A stretch of DNA of 64,000 bases from Acinetobacter lwoffii (GCF_019343495.1 NZ_CP072549.1:1612001-1676000); one strand, 5' to 3'. Counted from the first letter of the stretch, positions 17,601 to 34,086 are shown. Notes: a model not told the origin generated them from the letters alone. Program-made: numbers and translations.

Positions 17601-17723
17601 ACCCTCTCCTAACCTCTCCCTGAGCCATATATGGCGCAAGAGAGGAATTTTCATTACTAAAGACACAAGATTTTTGTGGTTTAAATTCTCCTCTCCTTTT
17701 AGGAGAGGGTCAGGGAGAGGTGG
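17601..17723. repeat. Intergenic inverted-repeat element between hisD and hisC
   Basis: The left edge has CCCTCTCCTAA followed by CCTCTCCCTGA; the right edge has TTAGGAGAGGG followed by TCAGGGAGAGG, which are reverse complements of the same two blocks. A local hairpin (CCTCTCCTTTTAGGAGAGG) lies at the right. This pyrimidine-rich pattern is typical of dispersed intergenic repeats. It differs from the one at 16422-16493. Confidence 0.65.
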
Positions 17724-17732
17724 TAATGCTAT

Positions 17733-19025
17733 TTATGATTGATAACGATAACGTGCTGAACGCGCATGCGCATCCAGGTTTTCTTGTTGCGCCAAGATAT
17801 CCGCGGTTTTTGCTAAAGTTTTTACACCTTCTTGTGAGCACATGATCAGGCTTGAGCGCTTCTGGAAATCATAGACACCAAGTGGCGATGAAAAACGCGC
17901 AGTACCTGAAGTTGGCAAGACATGGTTTGGCCCGGCACAGTAATCACCAATGGCTTCAGGCGTATAACGCCCCATAAAGATCGCACCTGCATGACGAATG
18001 CTATCAGACATTGCTTCTGCATCATCTAAACACAACATCAAATGCTCAGGCGCCACCTGATTAATCAAATCTGACGCTTCTTGACGGTCTTTCACCAAGA
18101 CCAAAGCACCACGATTGGCAATCGAGGTACGGGCAATTTCTGCCTTCGGTAATGTTGCTAGATGCATTTCAATCGCCTGCTCAACATCATTCAGCAACTG
18201 TTCATCTGGTGTGATGAAAATAGCCTGTGCCACAGTGTCATGCTCAGCTTGCGAAAGTAAATCCATGGCCAGCCATTCAGCATTATTTTGGCCTTCGGCA
18301 TATACCAAAATTTCAGAAGGCCCTGCAATCATGTCGATGCCGACCTGACCAAACACTGCACGTTTTGCTGCAGCAACAAAACGGTTGCCCGGGCCAGTAA
18401 TTTTATCTACTGCTGGGACAGTTTCTGTACCATAAGCCAATGCCGCAACCGCTTGCGCGCCACCAATGGTAAAGACACGCGTTACGCCTGCCAGATATGC
18501 AGCCGCCAGTACCAATGGGTTTAAATCACCATTCGGCGCAGGTACCACCATAATAATTTCAGGAACACCCGCCACATGTGCAGGCACCGCATTCATCAAT
18601 ACTGAAGATGGATAAGACGCCAGACCACCCGGTACATAAATCCCCACACGATCCAGTGGAGTCACTTTCTGACCGAGCGTATTGCCCAAGGCATCGACAT
18701 AAGTCCAGCCATCTTGCTTTTGTGCTTGGTGGAATTCCCGAATACGATTCGCTGCAAGTTCAAGCGCTTCCCGGACTTCCGTGCTTAGACCATCAAATGC
18801 TGCTTTCAATTGTTCCTGGGTCAGTTCAAGCTCTGAAAATTGATGCGCCGGATGTCGATCGAACTGTTGAGTGAGTTTAAGAACTTGAGCATCACCATGC
18901 TGACGAACATCAGCAATAATTTGATCTACAGTTTTTAAAAGTTCAGGATCATTAACAGTTTCAAAAGCCAACAAGTCAGCAAAAGCTTGCTTGAAGTTTT
19001 GATCTTGGGTCGATAAACGTCGCAT
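17733..19025 (-). CDS. hisD: Histidinol dehydrogenase
   Basis: Zinc-dependent, NAD-linked enzyme that oxidises histidinol to histidine in two steps, the end of histidine synthesis. Family segments seen include [20 protein letters not shown], the [12 protein letters not shown] segment, [19 protein letters not shown] (zinc/catalytic region) and APEHLML. From ATG 19025 (MRRLSTQDQ) the protein is 430 residues; an ATG four codons upstream (19037) is an alternative. It is preceded by the hisG terminator, so it probably has its own promoter in 19040-19180. Confidence 0.94.
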   Translation of the reverse strand: MRRLSTQDQNFKQAFADLLAFETVNDPELLKTVDQIIADVRQHGDAQVLKLTQQFDRHPAHQFSELELTQEQLKAAFDGLSTEVREALELAANRIREFHQAQKQDGWTYVDALGNTLGQKVTPLDRVGIYVPGGLASYPSSVLMNAVPAHVAGVPEIIMVVPAPNGDLNPLVLAAAYLAGVTRVFTIGGAQAVAALAYGTETVPAVDKITGPGNRFVAAAKRAVFGQVGIDMIAGPSEILVYAEGQNNAEWLAMDLLSQAEHDTVAQAIFITPDEQLLNDVEQAIEMHLATLPKAEIARTSIANRGALVLVKDRQEASDLINQVAPEHLMLCLDDAEAMSDSIRHAGAIFMGRYTPEAIGDYCAGPNHVLPTSGTARFSSPLGVYDFQKRSSLIMCSQEGVKTLAKTADILAQQENLDAHARSARYRYQS

Positions 19026-19181
19026 CAATTTACCCATCAGGTTTGAATTCGAAGGCTTTAGTTTACCTGTTTTCCAGACTTTTGTCGGCAGCTATAGTGC
19101 TCTAGCCCTATGAGTTTTATTGGAAATAACTTTTGGTAAAATTGATGAAAGAATTCACATCATATTTATGTTCAATCGAAT

Positions 19182-19212
19182 AAAAAAACCACCCTAAGAG
19201 GACGGTTTTTTT
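19182..19212 (-). terminator. Terminator after hisG
   Basis: On the minus strand AACCGTCC and GGGTGGTT pair (two G-U pairs) and are followed by seven T. It ends the ibaG-murA-hisG unit ahead of hisD. Confidence 0.75.
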
Positions 19213-19223
19213 ATGCAACAAAT

Positions 19224-21443
<2,220 letters not shown>

Positions 21444-21533
21444 AAGACCTCTTATAGGACTAAGGGTGTAAAACGAGCCATTTTACTATAAATAGCAAAA
21501 ATAATTCATGGATCCATACATTATATATATAAA

Positions 21534-21560
21534 AAAAAGAGGCTTTTAAAACCTCTTTTT
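21534..21560 (-). terminator. Terminator after hpf
   Basis: AAAAAGAGG and CCTCTTTTT form a stem with a long T tract on the minus strand, right after the hpf stop. Confidence 0.85.
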
Positions 21561-21573
21561 CATCATTTGTCCT

Positions 21574-21906
21574 TTATAGAGCTAAAGGATGCTGCTGTAA
21601 ATGCATTTCCCGGTATCGATCAATCTGCCGTTTCAATTTTTCGGTCAATATTTTAATTGAGGTATACATATCATCTGCGGTGGCGTGAGCAAAAAATTCA
21701 ATGCCCGGTAATCGGATAATAGCCTCTGCGATATGATTACTACTGCCCTTTCTAGAGCGTTTATCAATTTGATGATCTTTCGAGAGTTTCACTTGCATAC
21801 TATTCACCTGATCTAGGTGCTTCGTCATCTGTGAAAACTTGGTTTTTATACTTTCTTCAATAGCTGGCGTAATCGATAAATGATGTCCACGAATTGTTAT
21901 TTGCAT
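21574..21906 (-). CDS. hpf: Ribosome hibernation-promoting factor, short form
   Basis: Binds the 30S decoding centre in stationary phase and promotes inactive 100S ribosome dimers. The protein MQITIRGHHLSITPAIEE onward is 110 residues, i.e. the short form without the C-terminal dimerisation domain, which normally works together with RMF. The start at ATG 21906 is chosen over a longer open frame to 21921. It lies downstream of rpoN in the same direction, an arrangement conserved in gammaproteobacteria, but a terminator hairpin separates them. Confidence 0.92.
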   Translation of the reverse strand: MQITIRGHHLSITPAIEESIKTKFSQMTKHLDQVNSMQVKLSKDHQIDKRSRKGSSNHIAEAIIRLPGIEFFAHATADDMYTSIKILTEKLKRQIDRYREMHLQQHPLAL

Positions 21907-22033
21907 AGTTCTATCCCTCACCTTCGTTAGGATTAGAAGAGTCTCAATATAAAATAATTTAAATACAGTAACTTATAAATAAAATATCCGTATTTTAAGT
22001 CCTGAATCAAATCAATCTTACTGATCCTCAAAA

Positions 22034-22066
22034 GAAAAAAGATTCATTATGTTGTCATAATGAATC
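22034..22066 (-). terminator. Terminator between rpoN and hpf
   Basis: GATTCATTAT and ATAATGAATC are exact inverted repeats at 22041-22066; the minus-strand transcript continues into six T. It lies 25 bases past the rpoN stop. Confidence 0.85.
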
Positions 22067-22090
22067 TCTAGAATAGCCAGATTTCAAATT

Positions 22091-23542
22091 TTAGATCAAG
22101 ACTTTTCGCTCAGAAGATGAAGGAATATGTAACGATTCACGATATTTCGCCACCGTACGTCGTGCCACATCAATGCCTTCATCTTTTAACATATTGGCAA
22201 GTGCATTATCAGACAGAGGCTTACGGGCATTTTCTTCGGAAATCAGTTTTTTGATTTTGGCACGGATAGCAGTAGAAGATGCTTCACCACCTGATGTAGT
22301 CCCGACATGACTCGAGAAGAAATATTTCAACTCGAACAATCCACGTGGGGTCAGCATATATTTATTGGTGGTTACACGAGAAACTGTAGATTCATGCAAT
22401 TCGACTTCTTCGGCAATATCTCTTAAAACCAGAGGTTTCATGCCTTCCGCCCCAATTTCCAAGAACATTTTTTGATGTTCTACAATACAAGTCGCGACTT
22501 TCAATAATGTTTTATGCCGTTCATCGATACTTTTGATAAAGTTCTTCGCTTCCAGCATCTGATTACGCAGGTACTGATTATCATCGCTTTGATCTGCACG
22601 ACGAATCATTTTGGCATAAAAAGAATTGACGCGTAACTTTGGCAGTACATCCGAGTTTAAATTGACTTGCCAGCAGTTATTCTTTTTCATCACCACAACA
22701 TCTGGCACCTGATAATCCGATTCCTTGTTTTCAAATTCCAGACCTGGATGCGGTTTTAAGGTTTTTAGCAAATCTACAGCACAGCGCAACTGTTCTGGAT
22801 TTAAGCCAGTCTGTTTGATCAGCTTAGGAAGCTCATTGGTAATCAACAATTCATAATGTTGCAGAAGTTTGATCGCATCATTTCGGCAAGGGGTTGACGC
22901 AGGTAAATTATCAAGTTGAACCAATAGGCATTCTGCCAAGCTTCTAGAACCTACACCTACCGGATCCAAACGCTGGATATGCTTTAATACAACGGCAACC
23001 TCATCATCTTCAATTTCTTCTTCAGACCCTATAGAAGAGAGTAAATGTTGTACCGATGCAGTAATTTCACTCAACTCTGCATCTAAAAAACCTTTGTCGT
23101 CTAAAGAATCCACGATGCAATAAGCGATTAATTTATCAACCTGTGAAAAATTCAACAGATTAATTTGTTCTAGCATATATTCTTGCAGGCTCTGATGTCC
23201 TTGACGATTATCTTCACGCTCTTCGAACTCGGCTGCCCCCAGACTTGTAGGTTGATGGGTATAAACATCATCCCAATCGGTATCTACAGGTAAGTCATCA
23301 GGAAGATGATCGGCGTTAAGTTGATTGGTTAGATCGTTATTTTCATTATTTGATTCAATTGTAGATAAGCTTTCAAGGGTAATTTGCTCTTCAACTTTTT
23401 CTAATAGAGGATTACTATCAAGTTGCAACTGAACTTCTTGTTCCAATTCCAGACTTGAAAGTTGTAATAGCCGAATTGCTTGCTGTAATTGTGGAGTTAA
23501 TGACAGCGAGTTCGCAATTTTTATGCCCACTGATAATCTCAT
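22091..23542 (-). CDS. rpoN: RNA polymerase sigma-54 factor
   Basis: Alternative sigma factor for promoters with -24/-12 elements, requiring AAA+ activators. Region I at the N-terminus is Leu/Gln-rich (LTPQLQQAIRLLQLSSLELE), and the C-terminus carries the diagnostic RpoN box (ARRTVAKYRESLHIPSS). A helix-turn-helix region precedes it (ESTVSRVTTNKYM). ATG 23542 (MRLSVGIKIA) gives 483 residues; the longer open frame to 23581 adds an unrelated 13 residues. Confidence 0.96.
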   Translation of the reverse strand: MRLSVGIKIANSLSLTPQLQQAIRLLQLSSLELEQEVQLQLDSNPLLEKVEEQITLESLSTIESNNENNDLTNQLNADHLPDDLPVDTDWDDVYTHQPTSLGAAEFEEREDNRQGHQSLQEYMLEQINLLNFSQVDKLIAYCIVDSLDDKGFLDAELSEITASVQHLLSSIGSEEEIEDDEVAVVLKHIQRLDPVGVGSRSLAECLLVQLDNLPASTPCRNDAIKLLQHYELLITNELPKLIKQTGLNPEQLRCAVDLLKTLKPHPGLEFENKESDYQVPDVVVMKKNNCWQVNLNSDVLPKLRVNSFYAKMIRRADQSDDNQYLRNQMLEAKNFIKSIDERHKTLLKVATCIVEHQKMFLEIGAEGMKPLVLRDIAEEVELHESTVSRVTTNKYMLTPRGLFELKYFFSSHVGTTSGGEASSTAIRAKIKKLISEENARKPLSDNALANMLKDEGIDVARRTVAKYRESLHIPSSSERKVLI

Positions 23543-23679
23543 TGTTACCCCCCTTAATAGAAAATCCCGTTTTATAAGCAATTTTTATGCCGTTTTATTT
23601 TTTATAACACAGATTTACCAAAAAACATACAAACTGGATTTTAAATTTCTAGTCTTTTACGACTAATAATTTTTGAATA

Positions 23680-23714
23680 AAAAAATCCCCCTCTGCGTAT
23701 GCGGAGGGGGATTT
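23680..23714 (-). terminator. rRNA operon terminator
   Basis: AATCCCCCTCCGC pairs with GCAGAGGGGGATT, followed by seven T on the minus strand, just beyond 5S rRNA. Confidence 0.9.
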
Positions 23715-23724
23715 CGAATAATGA

Positions 23725-23839
23725 GCTGGCGATGACTTACTCTCACATGGGTAACCCCACACTACCATCAGCGCTAAGAGGTTTCACTTCTGAGTTCGGG
23801 AAGGGATCAGGTGGTTCACTCTTGCTATGGTCGCCAGCA
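23725..23839 (-). rRNA. rrf: 5S ribosomal RNA
   Basis: The terminal stem GCTGGCGA / TCGCCAGC and the conserved core CCGAACTCAGAAGTGAAAC (read on the minus strand) identify 5S rRNA of about 115 bases. It follows 23S by about 190 bases. Confidence 0.95.
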
Positions 23840-24030
23840 CAACTGTTTATGGATACTTGCTAGGTCTTATTGAGATGCCTTGCTTTCTACCAAATAGAAT
23901 TCATTAACAGGTATATCTGAGTTGGGTATTTTGTTCTTTAGCGTTCACTAAATCAAGCTGTTTTGCTTAATATCGAATCAATTGATCCTCACTTCTTTCG
24001 AAGTTCGTACAACAACTGTTTGGGTGTTGT

Positions 24031-26925
<2,895 letters not shown>

Positions 26926-27293
26926 ATACAACCCCAAACAGTCGTTTATCCTTACAAGTAGGATAAGCAACAGATCGTGTCTTTCAACACTCTCATACAG
27001 TTGGCGTTTCGTAGATTTAACTACAGTACAGCTTCAATTAGATTCATATACCAAAACGCTTGATTCAGTTAATTTCGCTAGAACTCATTTCTTGTAGTTG
27101 CCTACTTGAAACGAGTTTGAACAAATTATTTCAACTCAAATATATTCTGTTAATGATTTTTCCAGCCTTCGTCAGGTCAGGAAACTGTGATAAATCACAG
27201 AGGTTAATAACAATGCCGCGCATTATACGCTGCTTTATCACTAAGCTCTATAAGCTATCTGATCGTTTGCTTATTACGTATCCGAAGGATACG

Positions 27294-27369
27294 TGGTGGA
27301 GACTAGGAGAGTCGAACTCCTGACCTCCTGCGTGCAAAGCAGGCGCTCTACCAACTAAGCTAAGTCCCC
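27294..27369 (-). tRNA. tRNA-Ala (UGC)
   Basis: Cloverleaf read on the minus strand: acceptor GGGGACT/AGTCTCC, anticodon TGC in the loop TTTGCAC, TTCGACTC T-loop region, encoded CCA. 76 bases, in the 16S-23S spacer. Confidence 0.97.
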
Positions 27370-27417
27370 AGCTTATCAATAAGTCAATGTTTCTGATTTT
27401 CCGTACTTCGTCAGTAG

Positions 27418-27494
<77 letters not shown>

Positions 27495-27554
27495 TCAGAT
27501 ACATCGTATGAAGAACAACTTGTTGTGGATTCTTACCAATCGTCAATCTTTCGT

Positions 27555-29092
<1,538 letters not shown>

Positions 29093-29295
29093 AATACTAT
29101 GTAGTGCCTTAAAGGGCACCAATCTTGGCTCATCAATTTTCTGACAAATATTTCTCAAATAAACTTCGAGTAATTTCTACCATCAATCAATGAAAATAAT
29201 TTCGATCAATCAACCAGTAAAAATCCACACAAGTTGTTCTTCATAATCTCTTAATGATCTTCTTGCTGATTCGTCACCAGCAAGCTAGGTCGGCT

Positions 29296-29323
29296 ATATT
29301 ACTCTCTATCTCTAGAAAGTCAA
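29296..29323 (-). promoter_or_regulatory. rrn promoter P2 (proximal)
   Basis: -35 TTGACT and -10 TAATAT (minus strand) with a 16-base spacer, about 200 bases upstream of mature 16S. Predicted from sequence only. Confidence 0.7.
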
Positions 29324-29435
29324 CCAGTAATGAAAACTATTTTTAAACTTTATTTCTAAAACCCAACTCAATCAAACTTAACTAAGTCACTGTTTTATCA
29401 GAAGTTTTAATCTTCATCACCGCCGATGGATGTGC

Positions 29436-29463
29436 ATTCTACAGCATTTCAGAACGCTTGCAA
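29436..29463 (-). promoter_or_regulatory. rrn promoter P1 (distal)
   Basis: -35 TTGCAA and -10 TAGAAT with a 16-base spacer, followed by GCACA. The surrounding words (AGGTGTTG before, TAGAATGCACA after) recur at the tRNA-operon promoter at 30927-30955. The stretch 29093-29692 has no gene: it is rRNA leader, promoters and A/T-rich upstream DNA. Confidence 0.7.
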
Positions 29464-29692
29464 CACCTATTTTTAAATAATTCAGCAAAAATATCACGAC
29501 TGTTTATTTATTCTACAAAAATCGCACTTTTCTTCATTTCTTGAGCAGTAAAGGGACTGAATCAGTTTAAATCCATCCATGTTTTTTTTATTTAAGAAAT
29601 GTTTTGGATTAAAAGTTTTAATCTTTATTAAAAATTTAGACCTAAAATTAACCTTAAGGCAATACAATACAGGATAAACATGAATAACTTTG

Positions 29693-30252
29693 CTACTGCA
29701 TGCACTTCTCTGGTTTAGAGTTAATCAAAATATTTATACATAGCAAGATCAACCCCATAAATAGTGACAATACAGCATGCAACATGCTCACCTCATAGAT
29801 CACCACGCCCAAACAAGGAAGCAAAATAAAAAAGCCCAGCCCACATAAGGTCATGTATCGCGCTTGACCAATCTGGCACTGAGAAACGCCTTGCAATCGC
29901 ATAAAGCAATTTTGCTGTAAAAATTTACTTTTCAGTTCAACCTGTAACTCAGCCACCAAATACACAAGAATGGAGATAGTGAAACTAAGGAAAAATACAT
30001 TTTGTTTACCTCCTTCCCATTGAATCCATAAAAATTATCAAAAATCACTCCTGTACTTACTATGGGAATGATTATTACAGGCAATATTACACATACAGCC
30101 AAAATTAAACGCTTGCCTAATTCAGCTGGTTGAAAGAGCTGCCTGAGATAGATACGAACTAAATTCTTATATAGAGTGGGTGCGTGATGTAAGCGCATTG
30201 AATTGAGTTGAATAGATAGATTGATTGGCTTTATCAACCGGTTTTGATACAA
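29693..30252 (-). pseudogene. Frameshifted gene for a small membrane protein of unknown function
   Basis: Two overlapping frames look like halves of one gene. The N-terminal frame (30252 to 29932) contains a hydrophobic segment (ILAVCVILPVIIIPIVSTG); the C-terminal frame (ending 29693) contains at least three more (FFLSFTISILVYLVA, GLGFFILLPCLGVVIY, AVLSLFMGLILLCINILI). Restoring one T in the run of five at 30030-30034 joins them smoothly through DNFLWIQWEGGKQN. The C-terminal frame alone has no ATG near its start. The open frame also extends upstream to 30291 without an ATG, so the 5' end may be lost. No family recognised. An assembly error at the homopolymer is the main alternative. Confidence 0.6.
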
Positions 30253-30440
30253 GGCTCTTAATGCAAATGTAATAAATAAAATCGAGCTAAGTCAGACACT
30301 AAACCACCTCTTATTGTTTTAAATAAATGATTAGAAGCATAAAAACAAATATCGATGATTATTTATACAATCGCAAGATTTTTATAATGATTTTCATGTA
30401 AGAGTAAAATTATTTTTAGAGTATTATCAAATTTCAGGCA

Positions 30441-30463
30441 TAAAAAAACCGCTTAACGCGGTA
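30441..30463 (-). terminator. Terminator of the tRNA operon
   Basis: ACCGC-GTTAA-GCGGT followed by seven T on the minus strand, about 30 bases past the last tRNA. Confidence 0.88.
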
Positions 30464-30491
30464 TCTTTTATCTCGACCATCTTGAAGGAGA

Positions 30492-30568
30492 TGGTCGGAG
30501 CAGTAGGATTCGAACCTACGACCCCCTGGTCCCAAACCAGGTGCACTACCAGGCTGTGCTATGCTCCG
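30492..30568 (-). tRNA. tRNA-Pro (UGG), copy 2
   Basis: Anticodon TGG in the loop of CTGGTTTGGGACCAG, acceptor CGGAGCA, encoded CCA; 77 bases. Appears identical to the copy at 30806-30882. Last gene of the tRNA operon. Confidence 0.97.
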
Positions 30569-30585
30569 ATTTCAACTTTTAAAGT

Positions 30586-30662
30586 TGGGGTGAATGACGG
30601 GATTCGAACCCGCGACAACTGGAATCACAATCCAGGGCTCTACCAACTGAGCTACATCCACC
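30586..30662 (-). tRNA. tRNA-His (GUG)
   Basis: Anticodon GTG in GGATTGTGATTCC; acceptor GTGGATG/CATTCAC with the extra 5' G(-1) and discriminator C characteristic of tRNA-His; encoded CCA. Confidence 0.97.
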
Positions 30663-30694
30663 ATCATTTTGATTCTTAAAATCAAGCGACCAAA

Positions 30695-30771
30695 TGGCGC
30701 GCCTGACAGGATTCGAACCTGTGACCATCCGCTTAGAAGGCGGATGCTCTATCCAACTGAGCTACAAGCGC
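30695..30771 (-). tRNA. tRNA-Arg (UCU)
   Basis: Anticodon TCT in CGCCTTCTAAGCG; acceptor GCGCTTG/CAGGCGC, discriminator G, encoded CCA; 77 bases. Confidence 0.97.
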
Positions 30772-30805
30772 GTTACTGATGCAAACATCATTTGCCTTGA
30801 AGAAT

Positions 30806-30882
30806 TGGTCGGAGCAGTAGGATTCGAACCTACGACCCCCTGGTCCCAAACCAGGTGCACTACCAGGCTGTGCTATGCTCCG
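30806..30882 (-). tRNA. tRNA-Pro (UGG), copy 1
   Basis: First gene of the four-tRNA operon. Same 77-base sequence as the copy at 30492-30568, anticodon TGG, encoded CCA. Confidence 0.97.
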
Positions 30883-30926
30883 ATTCATCTCAGCTTTCGT
30901 ATCGAACATCGTTCGGTACGGTGTGC

Positions 30927-30955
30927 ATTCTAGGCGCGACGCCCGGAGACGTCAA
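30927..30955 (-). promoter_or_regulatory. Promoter of the Pro-Arg-His-Pro tRNA operon
   Basis: -35 TTGACG and -10 TAGAAT with a 17-base GC-rich spacer, followed by GCACACCG. The GC-rich start region fits stringent control. It lies 45 bases upstream of the first tRNA. Confidence 0.82.
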
Positions 30956-31033
30956 CACCTATATTTAAAAAAAACCGAAAAAACGCTTCAAGCGTTTATT
31001 TATCAATCGCTTCAGACATTTTTTATACAAATT

Positions 31034-32101
31034 TTAACGTTTTAGTCCGGCACTAAAGTTCAGCATGCGATCTAGAGGCAGTTTAGCTCGTTCAGCAAGT
31101 ACCGGATCGACATGCACTTCCTGATCTTTATGCTGTAACACATGCAAGATACCATCCAGCTCGTTCATGGCCATCCAAGGACAATGCGCACAAGAACGAC
31201 AAGTTGCCCCCTCTCCTGCGGTTGGTGCTTCAATCAGAATTTTATCCGGCACTGCCTGCTGCATTTTATAAAAAATACCGCGATCAGTAGCTACGATTAA
31301 ACGTTGATGTGGCAAAGTCTGCGCTGCTTTAATCAGTTGCGAAGTGCTACCCACGGCATCAGCAATCTCGACTACAGACATCGGTGATTCAGGATGTACC
31401 AGAACCGCAGCATCTGGATAGAGTGCTTTCATATTGGCAATACCGCGTGAACGGAATTCTTCATGCACGATACAGGCACCATCCCAGAGCAACATCTCTG
31501 CACCGGTTTTTTTCTGGATATAACGACCCAGATGCTGATCGGGTGCCCAGATGATTTTTTCGCCCAGACTGTCCAGATGTTCGATAATTTCCACTGCACA
31601 ACTTGAAGTGACGACCCAATCGGCTCGGGCTTTCACGGCCGCTGACGTGTTGGCATAAACCACCACGGTATGATCCGGGTGCGCATCGCAAAAAGCGGTA
31701 AACTCATCGACAGGACAACCTAAGTCCAGTGAACAGGTCGCTTCCAAAGTTGGCATCAGCACGGTTTTATTGGGTGAAAGAATTTTAGAGGTTTCGCCCA
31801 TAAATTTCACACCAGCTACCACAAGCGTTGAAGCTGGATGATCGCGACCAAAACGCGCCATTTCCAGTGAATCGGAAACACAGCCACCGGTCAGTTCAGC
31901 CAGTTCTTGCACTTCAGGATCACAATAATAATGCGCCACCAAAACAGCATCCTGTTTTTCCAGCTCTGCCTTGATCTGTGCAAATTTGTCCAATTTTTCC
32001 TGCTGGCTCATTTGATGTTCTTGTGGAACACCTAAACGATCTAAATGCGCCTGCACAATCGATTTAGCTTCATTGGCTATTAATTTGGTCGCATCATTCA
32101 T
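31034..32101 (-). CDS. nadA: Quinolinate synthase A
   Basis: Iron-sulfur enzyme condensing iminoaspartate with dihydroxyacetone phosphate to quinolinate in NAD synthesis. Its cysteines for the 4Fe-4S cluster are visible in the conserved segments [20 protein letters not shown] and [10 protein letters not shown], along with [13 protein letters not shown] near the N-terminus. ATG 32101 (MNDATKLI) gives 355 residues; an in-frame GTG at 32131 is less likely. nadB and nadC are not in the window. The gap to the tRNA operon holds no separate gene. Confidence 0.95.
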   Translation of the reverse strand: MNDATKLIANEAKSIVQAHLDRLGVPQEHQMSQQEKLDKFAQIKAELEKQDAVLVAHYYCDPEVQELAELTGGCVSDSLEMARFGRDHPASTLVVAGVKFMGETSKILSPNKTVLMPTLEATCSLDLGCPVDEFTAFCDAHPDHTVVVYANTSAAVKARADWVVTSSCAVEIIEHLDSLGEKIIWAPDQHLGRYIQKKTGAEMLLWDGACIVHEEFRSRGIANMKALYPDAAVLVHPESPMSVVEIADAVGSTSQLIKAAQTLPHQRLIVATDRGIFYKMQQAVPDKILIEAPTAGEGATCRSCAHCPWMAMNELDGILHVLQHKDQEVHVDPVLAERAKLPLDRMLNFSAGLKR

Positions 32102-32216
32102 CACAATTCTTACTCTACCCTCATGGTTCACTATTCAATGAACCTTTCACCCTACATCCCGGTCAGCTCTGGCGAAATGCTATTTTTGACCAGTCATTAA
32201 AAATCATTAAGTATAA

Positions 32217-32243
32217 AAAAAGCCCCACAACGGAGGCTTTAGA
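32217..32243 (-). terminator. Terminator after argJ
   Basis: AAAGCCTCCG-TTGTGGGGCTTT stem followed by a T tract on the minus strand, downstream of the argJ stop. Confidence 0.8.
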
Positions 32244-32254
32244 AACGATCTGAA

Positions 32255-33475
32255 TTATGAGCGATAATCTGCATTGATTTTTACGTAGTCATACGACAGG
32301 TCACAGGTATAAACCGTATCTTTTGCCTGACCTCGTCCAAGATCAACACGAATCGTCATTTCAGCCTGGGCCATCACACGTGCACCGGCTGCTTCAGTAT
32401 AGTCTGCTGCCGCACCACCATCTTTGCAGATTTGTACATCATCTAACCAAACCTGAATTTTTGCAACGTCTAAATTTGGCACACCGGCATAACCAATCGC
32501 TGCCAGAATACGGCCCCAGTTTGGGTCAGAAGCAAAGATTGCGGTTTTGACCAGCGGTGAATGCGCAATGCTATAGGCAATATCGCAGCACTCTTGAGTA
32601 TTGCCACCACCTTCTACAGTCACGGTAATGAATTTAGTCGCACCTTCACCATCACGTACAATCAGTTGCGCAAGGCGTTTCATGGTACGTGTCAATACGT
32701 CTAGCACCACTGCATAACGTGGATCTTCAGTCGAAGTGATTTCAGCACCACCGGCCTGACCTGTGGCAATAAAAATACACGAGTCATTAGTTGAGGTATC
32801 GCCATCAATTGTAATACGGTTAAACGATACATTGACTGTTTCAGTTAATAACTGTTGAACCAGTTCACGGCTGATCGGTGTATCCGTCGCAACATAGCCC
32901 AGCATGGTCGCCATATTCGGGCGAATCATGCCTGCACCTTTGGAAATACCGGTCATGGTATAAGTCACACCATCCAGCTCGAACTGTTCTGACGCACCTT
33001 TCGGAGTGGTATCTGTGGTCATGATTCCAGTCGCTGCATCGCCCCAGGCATCATCACGCAATGAATCCAGCGCAGGCTGTAAACCTGTAAGCAAACGCTC
33101 CATTGGAAGCTGCTCACCAATCACACCAGTCGAGAATGGCAACACTTCAGCAGCCTGTACGCCTGCAAGTTCAGCTAACTTGGCACAGGTGGCTTCTGCA
33201 TTTGCCATGCCTGTAGGACCTGTTCCTGCATTGGCATTGCCGGTATTGATTACCAGGTAACGTGGATTTCCCGCTTGCAAATGTGCTTTGGATACATGCA
33301 CAGGTGCTGCACAAAAGGCATTCTGGGTAAACACCCCAGCAACATTGGAGCCTGCAGCCAGTTCAAATATCACCAGGTCACGTCGGTTCTGATAGCGCAC
33401 ATAGGCTTCAGCCGAACCAATTTTAACCCCTTTCACCACATGCATCTGTGGCATAGATACGTCACCAACTGCCAT
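32255..33475 (-). CDS. argJ: Bifunctional ornithine acetyltransferase / N-acetylglutamate synthase
   Basis: Transfers acetyl from N-acetylornithine to glutamate in the cyclic arginine pathway, and may also acetylate glutamate with acetyl-CoA. The self-cleavage site is in NMATMLGY, where the threonine becomes the N-terminal nucleophile of the beta chain. Other conserved parts: [58 protein letters not shown] 33475 ([11 protein letters not shown]) gives 406 residues, the family length; the open frame to 33580 adds an unrelated extension. Confidence 0.95.
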   Translation of the reverse strand: MAVGDVSMPQMHVVKGVKIGSAEAYVRYQNRRDLVIFELAAGSNVAGVFTQNAFCAAPVHVSKAHLQAGNPRYLVINTGNANAGTGPTGMANAEATCAKLAELAGVQAAEVLPFSTGVIGEQLPMERLLTGLQPALDSLRDDAWGDAATGIMTTDTTPKGASEQFELDGVTYTMTGISKGAGMIRPNMATMLGYVATDTPISRELVQQLLTETVNVSFNRITIDGDTSTNDSCIFIATGQAGGAEITSTEDPRYAVVLDVLTRTMKRLAQLIVRDGEGATKFITVTVEGGGNTQECCDIAYSIAHSPLVKTAIFASDPNWGRILAAIGYAGVPNLDVAKIQVWLDDVQICKDGGAAADYTEAAGARVMAQAEMTIRVDLGRGQAKDTVYTCDLSYDYVKINADYRS

Positions 33476-33583
33476 TTTAAAGTCCAATATTGAAGTTTTA
33501 GAAAAATACAGCTTAGTTGATCTGCAACAAAAAATCGAGCCAAAGCCTGAGCCAGCCTGAGATTTGTTATGGGTTTTCACAAT

Positions 33584-33609
33584 AAAAAACCAGTCATCAA
33601 GACTGGTTT
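33584..33609 (-). terminator. Terminator after the small secreted protein gene
   Basis: AAACCAGTC-TTGAT-GACTGGTTT followed by T residues on the minus strand. Confidence 0.85.
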
Positions 33610-33634
33610 CTACGTTTTTAAAATTAAGATATTT

Positions 33635-33988
33635 TTAATTTTGTGCAAGTTGTCCAGATTCGCTTAGTAAAGCCTGTTTCGCTTGTTGTTGACTTGCACT
33701 AGAAAGTGCAGGATTAGTAGCAACAATACGGTCTGCATTTGCCGCATTAGCAGCTGCAATCGCAGCGGTCTGCAACACAATCGGACGATTCTGATTGGCA
33801 AAGGTATAACGGATGCCGGTACGTGGGCTTGCCACAGTCACTTGTGCATCGGTACGTTGTACTTGAGCAGTAGTCGTACCCACCGCTTGCTGAACTTTAT
33901 CAATTGTTGTAGTCGCTGCAGTTTGTGCAAAACTTAAGGCAGGTGTTGCCAAAGCGGCAATTATGAGCGTTTTTAATACTTTTTTCAT
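33635..33988 (-). CDS. Small exported protein of unknown function
   Basis: A 117-residue protein with a clear signal peptide (MKKVLKTLIIAALATPALSFA), leaving a mature part of about 95 residues rich in Ala, Gln, Thr and Asn and lacking cysteine. No domain recognised; the amphipathic, Ala-rich end (SSASQQQAKQALLSESGQLA) could be helical. It stands alone between terminators upstream (secA) and downstream, so it has its own promoter. Confidence 0.75.
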   Translation of the reverse strand: MKKVLKTLIIAALATPALSFAQTAATTTIDKVQQAVGTTTAQVQRTDAQVTVASPRTGIRYTFANQNRPIVLQTAAIAAANAANADRIVATNPALSSASQQQAKQALLSESGQLAQN

Positions 33989-34086
33989 TCAGGTTATTCC
34001 ACTTTGAGGTGTTGAATGAGCCATTAAATAGCATTTAATTCCTAAGACTGCAAACAGTATTCAATTTCTGAAAAATCTTCATACAT

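Noticed and set aside
27210..27240. A promoter-like TATAAT in the tRNA-Ala to 23S spacer
   Set aside because: No reasonable -35 element lies 15-19 bases upstream, so it is probably chance in A/T-rich spacer.
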